Assembly: GCA_041658725.1 (NCBI GenBank)
Contig: JBAZZQ010000002.1
Span: forward strand, 1-64,000
DNA from: JBAZZQ01 sp041658725
GTDB lineage: Bacteria; Planctomycetota; Phycisphaerae; JAAYCJ01
Direction: 5' to 3'
DNA: 64,000 nucleotides
Shown here: piece by piece, positions 57,066-64,000 of the stretch
Position numbering within the stretch: the stretch's first letter is position 1
Layout of the letters: each line of letters opens with the position of its first letter
Notes under the pieces: generated by a model
Database searches by the model: none
What the model was told of the DNA's origin: nothing
Seen by the model: the letters and a program-made list of their open reading frames with translations, nothing else
Program-made: the position numbers and the translations under genes

Positions 57066-58865
57066 ATGCAACAGGTCGATATGATTTCTGAAATCAGCTC
57101 CTACGAATCTCGCCATCGTCAAATTTTGCAGGTCCTGCTGCTCCTGATTGTTTCCTCTGCGGTTTTTGTCGCGGGGATCGGAAAGTTGGCTCTAACGGAT
57201 CCGGATGAAGGACGATACGCCCTGATCAGTAAAAATATGATCGACCGGCACAATTTCCTCGTTCCCTGGCTGGGGGAGAATTACTATTCGGATAAACCGC
57301 CCCTGTATTTTTGGATGACCGCGGGTTGCTTAAAAATTTTCGGCCTGGACAACCCTCAATTTTCTGCACGGATCGTTCCCGTGCTGGGCGGACTGCTGAC
57401 CATTCTGGCGACCTACCTGGTCGCGTCAACCCTGTTTAATCACATGCTTGGACTTTTGAGCGCTGGCTGCCTGCTTAGTACGGTCATGATGGTCGGATGC
57501 GGGAAATTTGTCCGCATGGATATCTACCTGGTTGCCCTGACGGCCATGACGCTGTGGGCGTTTTTAAAAGGATACAAACAGCAGGGGCCGACGCGATGGT
57601 TTTTACTGATATATCCTTTTCTGGCACTGGGAACCCTGATCAAAGGACCGGTCGCGATCGTAATTCCGACGGCGATTATTTTTCTGTTCCTTGTGTGGCA
57701 ATGGTTGATCGGTCAGGGCGATTGGAAGGTTCTCAATCACATGCGGCTGATTCTTGGTTTGGCCATTATCATCGTCCTCGCCGGCCCTTGGTTTTTGTAC
57801 ATGGTAACTCAGTACCCAGGTTACGCCCATGAATTTTTCAGCCGGCAAAATTTTGAACGTGCCGTTGATAACCAGAGCCAGTTGGGTCATCACACGACCC
57901 CTCTCATTTATGCGGCAACGTTACTGATCGGATTTGTGCCCTGGACGGGACTGGCGGTCCTGGCAGTGGCCCGATATACAAAATCCGCCCTGGGCCGGGG
58001 CAGCCGCGATTGGGAATCAAAATTCCTCTTTCTCTGGTTCGCATTGATTATGATCTTTTTTACCATAGCAAAGGCCAGGCTGTTTCATTATGTCTTTCCC
58101 GTCTTCGTCCCGGTTGCCATTTTCCTGGGCAGGTTCCTCTACGATTACTGGCAAAGCGATTTTCCCCGCCGACGCAGGCAACTGACTTTCGCCTGGGCCT
58201 ATCCCGCCGCTTTCACGGTGTGGATATCGGTGGTGATCCTGTATATCCTGGCAGCATTCGGCTCAGGATGGCTCCAGTTCCACGAACGCTGGATCGGACT
58301 GCCGGACCTTTATGGAAATTCCTGGTTCGGACGATGGGGATGGATCATTACCCTCGTTTACCGTCTGGCCATCGCCGTCGTTTTAATAAAAACCTTCTGG
58401 TACCTCTGGCGAAACTGGCAACTACCCCAACTGGTAATGACTATCGGCGCTGCCTTCCTGCTGCTGATGGTGGATGTATCCTACACCGATCTCCCGCGGG
58501 CCGCCGATCTTGCCTCCTGCCGAAGACTCACCCCTCTGGTCAAAAAAAATTGCGACGTTAATACTCCTATCCTGGAAGGTCCAGTGACTCACAACCAGCG
58601 ATGGTCCCTGCCGTTTTATCTGGGAAACGGCTACACGATTAAATATTTTTCACGAACAGCCGATTTAGCCGACTACTATAAAAATCCCGGTAAAATGATT
58701 TATCTTATCAGGGACGAAGACACCTACAACCAATGCAAATATATCCTCGGCCAAAGAATAGAAGTCCTCGCCCACTACAGCCAAACTCGCCTCCTGCTGA
58801 TCAAACCCAAAATCAAAGGCTCACAGTCTGATTTAGCCGCAAATTACACGAATGAACACGAATAG
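57066..58865 (+). CDS. ArnT-like glycosyltransferase family 39 membrane protein
   Basis: 599 residues, about a dozen transmembrane helices. Hallmark LTDPDEGRYALISKNM at the first periplasmic loop (the DE pair is the metal/substrate site), with YSDKPPLYFWM and FVRMDIYLVALTAMTLW. ArnT-type enzymes move a sugar from polyprenyl phosphate to lipid or protein on the outer face of the inner membrane. A C-terminal soluble part (from about 490) ends LLLIKPKI. It begins 20 bases after mqnD, so probably in the same transcript. Confidence 0.88.
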   Translation: MQQVDMISEISSYESRHRQILQVLLLLIVSSAVFVAGIGKLALTDPDEGRYALISKNMIDRHNFLVPWLGENYYSDKPPLYFWMTAGCLKIFGLDNPQFSARIVPVLGGLLTILATYLVASTLFNHMLGLLSAGCLLSTVMMVGCGKFVRMDIYLVALTAMTLWAFLKGYKQQGPTRWFLLIYPFLALGTLIKGPVAIVIPTAIIFLFLVWQWLIGQGDWKVLNHMRLILGLAIIIVLAGPWFLYMVTQYPGYAHEFFSRQNFERAVDNQSQLGHHTTPLIYAATLLIGFVPWTGLAVLAVARYTKSALGRGSRDWESKFLFLWFALIMIFFTIAKARLFHYVFPVFVPVAIFLGRFLYDYWQSDFPRRRRQLTFAWAYPAAFTVWISVVILYILAAFGSGWLQFHERWIGLPDLYGNSWFGRWGWIITLVYRLAIAVVLIKTFWYLWRNWQLPQLVMTIGAAFLLLMVDVSYTDLPRAADLASCRRLTPLVKKNCDVNTPILEGPVTHNQRWSLPFYLGNGYTIKYFSRTADLADYYKNPGKMIYLIRDEDTYNQCKYILGQRIEVLAHYSQTRLLLIKPKIKGSQSDLAANYTNEHE

Positions 58866-58939
58866 CCTTACCCGTCATTGCCCGATTTTGATATTTGAAA
58901 CCATGTAACTCTTTGCATTCAATCGCATTACGCTCTTGC

Positions 58940-59011
58940 TGTCATTCCCGCGCAGGCGGGAATCCAGTCCTGCGAAAAGCCACTGGCCTCCAGCTTTCGA
59001 GGGAGTGGCAG
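58940..59011 (-). repeat. REP-like dispersed repeat, copy 2
   Basis: Read on the minus strand it aligns with 1982-2053: CTCCCtCGAAAGCtGGAG, GGCTTTTCGCAgGACTGGA, TTCCCGCcTGCGCGgGAA, TGACA. Upstream of the ECF sigma gene. Confidence 0.7.
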
Positions 59012-59135
59012 AAAAAAACAGTCAATTCAAGTTATTTTCAAAGGCCACAACCAACAACAAAAATTCAGGGAACGTTTCGGCTTCGCGGATTGTATAACTT
59101 AACAGAACGACATGCGTACATTCGGGATATCCGTC

Positions 59136-59678
59136 ATGATGGATGAAATCGAGGTAATAAACCGCATACTCCACGGCCAGGTCGATGCTTTCCGTTGTCT
59201 GGTCCTGCGGTATGAGAAACCTGTGATGTGTCTGGTCGCCAATTTGGTGGGCGATATTCACACCGGTGAAGATATCGCCCAGGAGGTTTTTTTCGCCGCT
59301 TACCGAAAACTCGGTTCCTATGATCCTGAACGAAGCCGCTTTTCGACCTGGCTGTTTACCATCGCTCGAAATTTGTCGTTGAACGCGATGAAAAAAAGAA
59401 TCCCCAACGTGATGGACGATTTGCCGGAAACCATTTATACCACTACCCCGGACGATGAAGTGGCTCGGAAAGAATTTTTCCAGCAACTGGATAAAAAATT
59501 GGACACCCTGCCCCCCTGCCAAAAGGCGGTGTTTGTTATGGCGGAATTCGTTGGGTTATCCTACGAGGAAATTTCACAAATCGAGGACATCGACATCGGA
59601 ACGGTCCGATCGCGAATCAGCAGGGCCAAAGCGGCATTGCGTTCGCTGTTTAATCAGGAGATACAAAATGACAGATAA
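59136..59678 (+). CDS. ECF-type RNA polymerase sigma factor
   Basis: 180 residues if begun at ATG 59136 (an upstream in-frame ATG at 59112 is possible). Region 2: FRCLVLRYEKPVMCLVANLV, GEDIAQEVFFAAYRKLGSY, FSTWLFTIARNLSLNAMKKR; region 4: LPPCQKAVFVMAEFVGLSYEEISQIEDIDIGTVRSRISRAK, shown in part as GLSYEEISQIEDIDIGTVRS. It recognises -35 and -10 DNA of a specific regulon. Its 3' end overlaps the small membrane protein gene by 11 bases, which may be its anti-sigma factor. Confidence 0.93.
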   Translation: MMDEIEVINRILHGQVDAFRCLVLRYEKPVMCLVANLVGDIHTGEDIAQEVFFAAYRKLGSYDPERSRFSTWLFTIARNLSLNAMKKRIPNVMDDLPETIYTTTPDDEVARKEFFQQLDKKLDTLPPCQKAVFVMAEFVGLSYEEISQIEDIDIGTVRSRISRAKAALRSLFNQEIQNDR

Positions 59679-59949
59679 TGAAATCTACAACCAATGGAAA
59701 AATCAAAAAATCGACATCCCCGTCGGCGGCAAGTTTACGGATAACGTGATGAGCGGGATACATCGTCAGGAGCAACAACGACGAACCGGTTTTTACAACA
59801 GGGAATTGCTGTACCGGCTTCTTTCCCGCCGATTTGTCAAGGCGGCTCTTATCACGGTCGGTTTTGTCGGCGGACTTTTAAGAATCGCAAGTGTGATTGG
59901 GTTCATTCTCGGCTCCTGTATGGAAGCCAAAGGAGGTTTGATATGGTAG
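59668..59949 (+). CDS. Small membrane protein, possible anti-sigma factor
   Basis: 93 residues; ATG 59668 has AGGAG six bases ahead within the sigma gene end. The N-terminal ~50 residues are soluble and charged (NEIYNQWKNQKIDIPVGGKF), followed by one clear hydrophobic helix (ALITVGFVGGLLRIASVIGFIL). This layout (cytosolic N-part, one helix, co-transcribed with an ECF gene) is typical of anti-sigma factors, although no zinc-binding HxxxCxxC motif is seen. It overlaps lepB by seven bases. Confidence 0.65.
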   Translation: MTDNEIYNQWKNQKIDIPVGGKFTDNVMSGIHRQEQQRRTGFYNRELLYRLLSRRFVKAALITVGFVGGLLRIASVIGFILGSCMEAKGGLIW

Positions 59950-60875
59950 ACTTAACGACAACGGATAAAAATGCAAGGCAGCCGTCGATAGCGGTTATGC
60001 TTTCTCTCGTCATGCCCGGACTAGGACACATTTATTGTGGAAAATTGGTCAAGGGCCTTGTCCTGGCCTTTCTCGCCGGGATACCCGCCCTTATGTTCTT
60101 TACGGCTATGGCGACTCAAGTCTCAGTTCGCATGCCAATTCTCATTATCGCACTATTCTGGCTGCTTGCGATAACAATAATTGTGGTCGTCGATTCCTAC
60201 CGCCTGGCAAAACGCGTAAAAAACAATTATGAATTGAAAGAGTATAACCGCTGGTATGTATATGTGATTTTGATTTCGATGATCGCGGGAAGCAGCGTCG
60301 TATATTCTTTTTATCTTCGGGATCATTTTGTTGAGGCGTTTCGGATACCGGGAGCCTCCATGTATCCAACGATCTTTCAAGGGGATCGCGTCTTGGCCGA
60401 CAAAATTGCCTATAGCACCGCGGACCCTCAAAGAGGAGATGTGATTGTCTTTTCCAATCCGGATAATCGGCGGGAAAATCGAATTAAACGAATCGTCGCC
60501 CTGGCAGGCGATACGGTGGAAATCCGAAATGATGATTTGTATATCAACGGGAAAAAACTCCAACGACAGGATATTCCCATCGCCACGGCCGACATGACAA
60601 AAGACCAAATAGCCGGGAAGATGTATTATGAAATAAACGGCCAAGCCAAATATAAAATTATCCTAACTCAGAAAAGTCAAAACCGTCCCACTACAGATTT
60701 TGGCCCCATCAAGGTTCCCAGCCACTATTGTTTTTGTCTGGGTGATAACCGAGGCCAATCCAACGACAGCCGGCAGTACGGACCGGTCTTTCTGGCGACC
60801 ATTAAAGGTCGAGTGGATTACATCTACTTTCCAGCTAAAAATTGGTCGCGATTTGGAAGGATAGACGGCAGATAA
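59943..60875 (+). CDS. lepB: Signal peptidase I with N-terminal membrane domain
   Basis: 310 residues. Catalytic Ser139 in IPGASMYPT and Lys182 in RIKRIVALAGD form the Ser-Lys dyad; GDVIVFSNP and LGDNRGQSNDSRQYGPV (box E) are present. Unlike short bacterial LepB, it has about 125 residues ahead of Ser139 with two or three membrane helices, including MPGLGHIYCGKLVKG. It removes signal peptides on the outer face of the inner membrane. Last gene of the sigma/anti-sigma operon, suggesting that export capacity is under that sigma factor. Confidence 0.94.
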   Translation: MVDLTTTDKNARQPSIAVMLSLVMPGLGHIYCGKLVKGLVLAFLAGIPALMFFTAMATQVSVRMPILIIALFWLLAITIIVVVDSYRLAKRVKNNYELKEYNRWYVYVILISMIAGSSVVYSFYLRDHFVEAFRIPGASMYPTIFQGDRVLADKIAYSTADPQRGDVIVFSNPDNRRENRIKRIVALAGDTVEIRNDDLYINGKKLQRQDIPIATADMTKDQIAGKMYYEINGQAKYKIILTQKSQNRPTTDFGPIKVPSHYCFCLGDNRGQSNDSRQYGPVFLATIKGRVDYIYFPAKNWSRFGRIDGR

Positions 60876-60883
60876 CTGGCTGT

Positions 60884-62146
60884 CTACTTAATCCGTTTAA
60901 TGACAACAGCGGTCAGGTCGTCTTTTTGGGGGGTGGATTCGCCGAATTGTTCGACTCGATTTCGGAGTTGATCGATGAATTGTTCAGCCGGCAGGTTGGC
61001 AAGGGTCAGGGCAAGTTTTTCCAGGCGTTCGATTCCGAACTGTTCGCCCGCACTATTCGTCCATTCAAAAAATCCGTCCGTAACCAGGAGAAAAATGTCT
61101 CCCGGATCGAATTTTATCGGGTCGGCCACGGGGAAAGACATTCCCTCAATAATGCCGAGGGGGCAGGCGTTGGCCATCAGGGTGTGGACGACTTTTTTCG
61201 CGGGTTTGACGTGCAAAAGCGGGGCTTGGCCTGCGCTGCAGTAGATCAGTTCGTGTTTTGAGCTTGACAACATTCCGAAAAAAGCGGTTACGAAACGGTC
61301 GCCGGGTAAATCGCGGCAGAGAATATTATTGACCCTGGACATGATTTGCGGCAGAGGCATGGACGTTCCAGAGAGGGCACGGAGGATGGCGCGTAACTGG
61401 GCGACGACCAGGGCGGGGGCGATCCCATGTCCGGAGGCGTCGGCCAGGAGAATTCCCGGATCGTTTTCGTCCGTAATCAGGAAATCGTAACAATCTCCTC
61501 CGGTCTGGTCGGCGGGGCGGTTCCAGCCGGCGATTTGGTAGCCTCTGATTTTCGGGGATTCTTTGGGCAAAAGGCCAAGTTGAATTTCACGGGCCAGGTT
61601 AAGCTCGTGTTCCATACGCTGCTTTTCTTCGTGGACCGACAGCAAGTACGTGCGCTGGATGGCCACGGCGGCCTGAGAGCTTAGCGTTTCCAGCAGCCAC
61701 TCATCGGTGGAAGAAAAAACGCCCCAACGCCTGTTGATGGCTTGAAGGACCCCTACCAATTGCTTTTTGTGGCCGACGAGGGGGCAGGAAAGGATATTTC
61801 TCGTTCGATATCCCGTTTTCAGGTCCACCTCCTGGTGAAAGCGGGGATCGGCGTAGGCATCGGGGATATTGATTAGTTGACCCGACCGGGCGCAGGCTCC
61901 GACAATGCCGTGGTCGATGGACACACGGATTTGACCGGTCCCGTGAGCGATTTTGCTGTAGAGTTCTTTTTGCCCCGGATCGTAGAGGAACAACGTGGCG
62001 CGTTCACAATTCAGGACAGAGGCGGTTTCGGAAACGATTTTGTCCAGAAGCTCATCGAGATCATAAGACAGTCCGATCCGCCGGGCGACGTCCAGAATGG
62101 CCATCGCGTTGGTCAAGTCGCTGTTTTCGTTTGTTCGCTCGTTCAT
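60884..62146 (-). CDS. GAF-domain PP2C-type serine phosphatase, second copy
   Basis: 420 residues. GAF domain (about 20-175): ERATLFLYDPGQKELYS, DHGIVGACARSGQLINIPDAYADPRFHQ, LSCPLVGHKKQLVGVLQAINR; linker helix; SpoIIE/PP2C domain: TGGDCYDFLI, LLADASGHGIAPAL, YCSAGQAPLLHV, LLVTDGFFEWTNSAGEQFG. Metal ligands Asp in GGDCYDF and ADASGHG are intact. Same domain order as the 47728 protein, with the GAF part more typical. Convergent with lepB. Confidence 0.9.
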   Translation of the reverse strand: MNERTNENSDLTNAMAILDVARRIGLSYDLDELLDKIVSETASVLNCERATLFLYDPGQKELYSKIAHGTGQIRVSIDHGIVGACARSGQLINIPDAYADPRFHQEVDLKTGYRTRNILSCPLVGHKKQLVGVLQAINRRWGVFSSTDEWLLETLSSQAAVAIQRTYLLSVHEEKQRMEHELNLAREIQLGLLPKESPKIRGYQIAGWNRPADQTGGDCYDFLITDENDPGILLADASGHGIAPALVVAQLRAILRALSGTSMPLPQIMSRVNNILCRDLPGDRFVTAFFGMLSSSKHELIYCSAGQAPLLHVKPAKKVVHTLMANACPLGIIEGMSFPVADPIKFDPGDIFLLVTDGFFEWTNSAGEQFGIERLEKLALTLANLPAEQFIDQLRNRVEQFGESTPQKDDLTAVVIKRIK

Positions 62147-62164
62147 AATTCATTCCGAAGAGTT

Positions 62165-62245
62165 TTTCACCACCAAGGCACGAAGACACCAAGAGAATTT
62201 CTTATAAAGAATTTTCCTTTGGTGTCTTTGTGTCTTGGTGGTTAC
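62165..62245. repeat. CACCAAGRCACGAAGACACC inverted repeat
   Basis: CACCACCAAGGCACGAAGAC followed by ACCAAGAG, and after a short AT-rich middle TTTGGTGTCTTTGTGTCTTG followed by GTGG: arms of about 28 bases with few mismatches. It spans the end of the methyltransferase gene (62202) and the gap to the phosphatase. Confidence 0.7.
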
Positions 62246-62909
62246 TTTTCCGGGCCACGGAGGCCAAGACCGGGACCCAGAAACCGAATTTTTCCTGGAC
62301 AACATCAATATATCCTTCGGATCGTAATTGATCTCGAATTTCAATGGCCGAGCAATGATGAACGGATTTTTCCACAAGGGCAACCCCGAGGTCAAAAATC
62401 AGCCGGCCAATCACGTTGTCCCTGAAACCGTCAATAATTATAACTCGGCCGCCTGGTTTCAAGATACGCAAAAATTCCGCCAAAACTTTCCGCTGATGAG
62501 GATAGTGATGATAGGAGTTGGAACAGGTAACGATATCAAAACTGCAGTCGGCAAAGGGTATATGTTCGGAATCTCCGGTGACGAAACGAATCGCCTGATT
62601 CGAACTCATCTGACGAGCTTTGAGATGGGCCAACTGGCACATCTTTTCGGCCATATCCAACCCCATCGGCGAAATCGGAAGTTGGCTTTTTTCCAGCATC
62701 GAGGCGAAGGTTCCCGTGCCGCATCCGACGTCCAATAGGCGCAGCACTCGGTCCGGAGCTGGAAGATACCGCAGGATACATTCAATAAATTTCAAATAGC
62801 ATCGGTGGAAAAGCAAATGATTCAAAATCGATCGATCATAAGTCTGAGCCCATCGGTTAAATTCCGATTGGGCATTGTGCTTCCAGAGATGCGTTTGGTT
62901 TTCTTTCAT
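62202..62909 (-). CDS. Class I SAM-dependent methyltransferase
   Basis: 235 residues. Motif I: RLLDVGCGTGTFASMLEKS; motif II region: RFVTGDSEHIPFADCSFDIVTCSNSYHHY, in part VTCSNSYHHY; motif III: RILKPGGRVIIIDGF. This is the common type used for small molecules or quinone precursors, and its substrate is unknown. The last residues, KSNHQDTKTPKENSL, are encoded by the dispersed inverted repeat at 62165-62245, so the native C-terminus may have been changed by insertion. Confidence 0.88.
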   Translation of the reverse strand: MKENQTHLWKHNAQSEFNRWAQTYDRSILNHLLFHRCYLKFIECILRYLPAPDRVLRLLDVGCGTGTFASMLEKSQLPISPMGLDMAEKMCQLAHLKARQMSSNQAIRFVTGDSEHIPFADCSFDIVTCSNSYHHYPHQRKVLAEFLRILKPGGRVIIIDGFRDNVIGRLIFDLGVALVEKSVHHCSAIEIRDQLRSEGYIDVVQEKFGFWVPVLASVARKSNHQDTKTPKENSL

Positions 62910-63033
62910 TTCGTTATACTATAGTTTGGCGCTTCTTTCGGGACAATAAAATTTTATTTCCCGAATGGGGTTTATTTTAGAAGGGGTTAGGTATAAAATA
63001 CCATGTTGCGTAATGCAAAGAGAAGGAATACTG

Positions 63034-64000
63034 ATGGTAGACGATTTCGACAACGACAAACAAAATAAAGAGCGGGACGACGGCAATAATCCCCGTGGCC
63101 GGCGTAACGGATTGCAAGGTCCGGGGGGAATGTCCCCTTTGAAATTTTCACGGGGGGGATTAAGCTGGCTGATTTTCCTGGGTTTGGCGCTCGCCATGAT
63201 CGCTCTTCTAAGCAAGAACTATCCGAAACCAGCCACGTTGACCATCGACCAATTTTACACCAATCTTGATAACGCAAATATCTCGGAATTAGTGGTCAAG
63301 GACGACACCGTCCTGGGAAAGTTAAAGACCCCGACCGGACAAAAAACAGGCACGCCTAAGGACTTTGAGGTCTACTTCTCCGCTCGGATGATCGACTCTT
63401 CCTTTATTAAAGAGTTGACCGCGCAGTGTCGCAAGACGGGAACCTCCCTACGGGTTGAAAATACGGATAACATTTTCATCCAGGTCCTGCTGCCCCTGGT
63501 TCCGTGGCTTGTGATTTTCGGGTTCATCTGGTTTTTTGTTTTTCGACAATTACGAAATACTGCCGGTGGAGCGGGGATGCTGGGCAATTTCGGTCGAAGC
63601 CGGCATCGAATGCTGACAAAGGAACATACGAACGTGACGTTCGACGACGTGGCGGGGATCGAAGAGGCAAAGGATGAAGTGAAGGAAATCATCGAGTTTC
63701 TGAGAAATCCCAAGAAGTTTCAGAAACTCGGAGGCAGGATTCCCCGGGGCGTTTTGCTGATCGGAGAGCCCGGCTGCGGAAAGACGTTACTGGCCAAGGC
63801 CATCGCGGGTGAGGCGGATGTTCCATTTTTCTCGATCAGCGGATCGGACTTCGTGGAAATGTTCGTCGGGGTTGGCGCTTCGCGGGTACGGGACCTTTTT
63901 ACCCAGGCCAAGGCCAATTCTCCGTGCATCATTTTTTTGGACGAAATCGACGCGGTGGGTCGGCGGCGTGGAATGGGATTCAACGGTGGCGGGCATGATG
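63034..64000 (+). CDS. ftsH: ATP-dependent zinc metalloprotease FtsH, 5' part (cut by window end)
   Basis: 322 codons seen and the frame is open at the right edge. ATG 63034 has AAGGA ahead. Order: acidic/basic Gly-Asn-rich N-tail (1-45), TM1 (LSWLIFLGLALAMIALL), periplasmic domain, TM2 (VLLPLVPWLVIFGFIWFFVF, about 150-170), then AAA+ start VTFDDVAGIEEAKDEV, Walker A GEPGCGKT at residues 244-251, Walker B CIIFLDEIDAVGRRRG. FtsH degrades misfolded membrane proteins and short-lived regulators. The Walker A has Glu and Cys where the family normally has Pro and Thr (GPPGTGKT). The protease domain with HEAGH lies outside the window. Confidence 0.96.
   Translation, partial: MVDDFDNDKQNKERDDGNNPRGRRNGLQGPGGMSPLKFSRGGLSWLIFLGLALAMIALLSKNYPKPATLTIDQFYTNLDNANISELVVKDDTVLGKLKTPTGQKTGTPKDFEVYFSARMIDSSFIKELTAQCRKTGTSLRVENTDNIFIQVLLPLVPWLVIFGFIWFFVFRQLRNTAGGAGMLGNFGRSRHRMLTKEHTNVTFDDVAGIEEAKDEVKEIIEFLRNPKKFQKLGGRIPRGVLLIGEPGCGKTLLAKAIAGEADVPFFSISGSDFVEMFVGVGASRVRDLFTQAKANSPCIIFLDEIDAVGRRRGMGFNGGGHD

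Overview
The window is a gene-dense stretch of a Gram-negative, probably planctomycetal (PVC group, Phycisphaerae-like) bacterial chromosome. This placement is an inference from gene content. Pointers are MqnD of the futalosine menaquinone route, a ThiD2-ThiE fusion, a MuiA/DUF4139 protein, a 1,024-residue DUF4091 glycosidase-like protein, DUF4432, a prolipoprotein diacylglyceryl transferase with a large insertion, several lipoprotein and exported proteins, and many short palindromic intergenic repeats. No rRNA, tRNA, CRISPR array, prophage or transposase was seen.

Layout. 0-10 kb: exported lectin-domain protein (-), GNAT acetyltransferase (-), uvrB (+), nadC (+), then a panB / M16 peptidase pair (-). 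10-18 kb: MuiA-like protein (+) converging on an SPFH-NfeD membrane pair (-), a cobalamin-binding radical SAM enzyme apparently started by ATT (-), and ymdB-rny (-). 18.7-21.4 kb: consensus promoter, TPP riboswitch, repeat-derived terminator, thiC and an overlapping class V aminotransferase/cysteine desulfurase. 21-26.7 kb: NlpC/P60 lipoprotein, UvrD/PcrA helicase, pcm and a small membrane protein. 26.7-35.4 kb: radical SAM enzyme divergent from a ThiF-like E1 enzyme, a glycosyltransferase, a homocysteine methyltransferase-MTHFR fusion, tsaD, ThiD2-ThiE and thrC. 35.6-41 kb: a minus-strand run of PH-like membrane protein, folK, panC, panD, lgt, nucleotide-sugar epimerase and metallopeptidase lipoprotein. 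41-45.7 kb: MNT-HEPN toxin-antitoxin pair, rpmE-prfA, STAS protein, and a DUF47-PiT phosphate uptake pair. 45.9-49 kb: a lone flagellin, a candidate small RNA and a GAF-PP2C phosphatase. 49.3-56.1 kb: a carbohydrate cluster of two alpha/beta hydrolases around the DUF4091 protein, plus DUF4432. 56.2-64 kb: mqnD, GT39 transferase, ECF sigma factor with a small membrane partner and signal peptidase I, a second GAF-PP2C phosphatase, a methyltransferase, and the 5' part of ftsH cut by the window end.

Functional themes. Cofactor synthesis is spread through the window: thiamin (thiC, thiE, possibly the ThiF-like and desulfurase genes), pantothenate (panB, panC, panD), NAD (nadC), folate (folK, MTHFR) and menaquinone (mqnD). 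Membrane protein and lipoprotein biogenesis or quality control is also well represented (lgt, lepB, ftsH, NfeD/SPFH). Two PP2C phosphatases and one STAS protein are pieces of a partner-switching network whose kinase is not in the window.

The most unusual material is intergenic. There are at least five families of short dispersed repeats, one of which supplies the terminator stem under the TPP riboswitch and one of which encodes the C-terminus of a methyltransferase. There is a promoter-terminator unit with no ORF, a perfect 32-bp palindrome, an apparent ATT start codon, and three genes with a TATAAT box only 4-6 bases ahead of the start codon, suggesting leaderless mRNAs.
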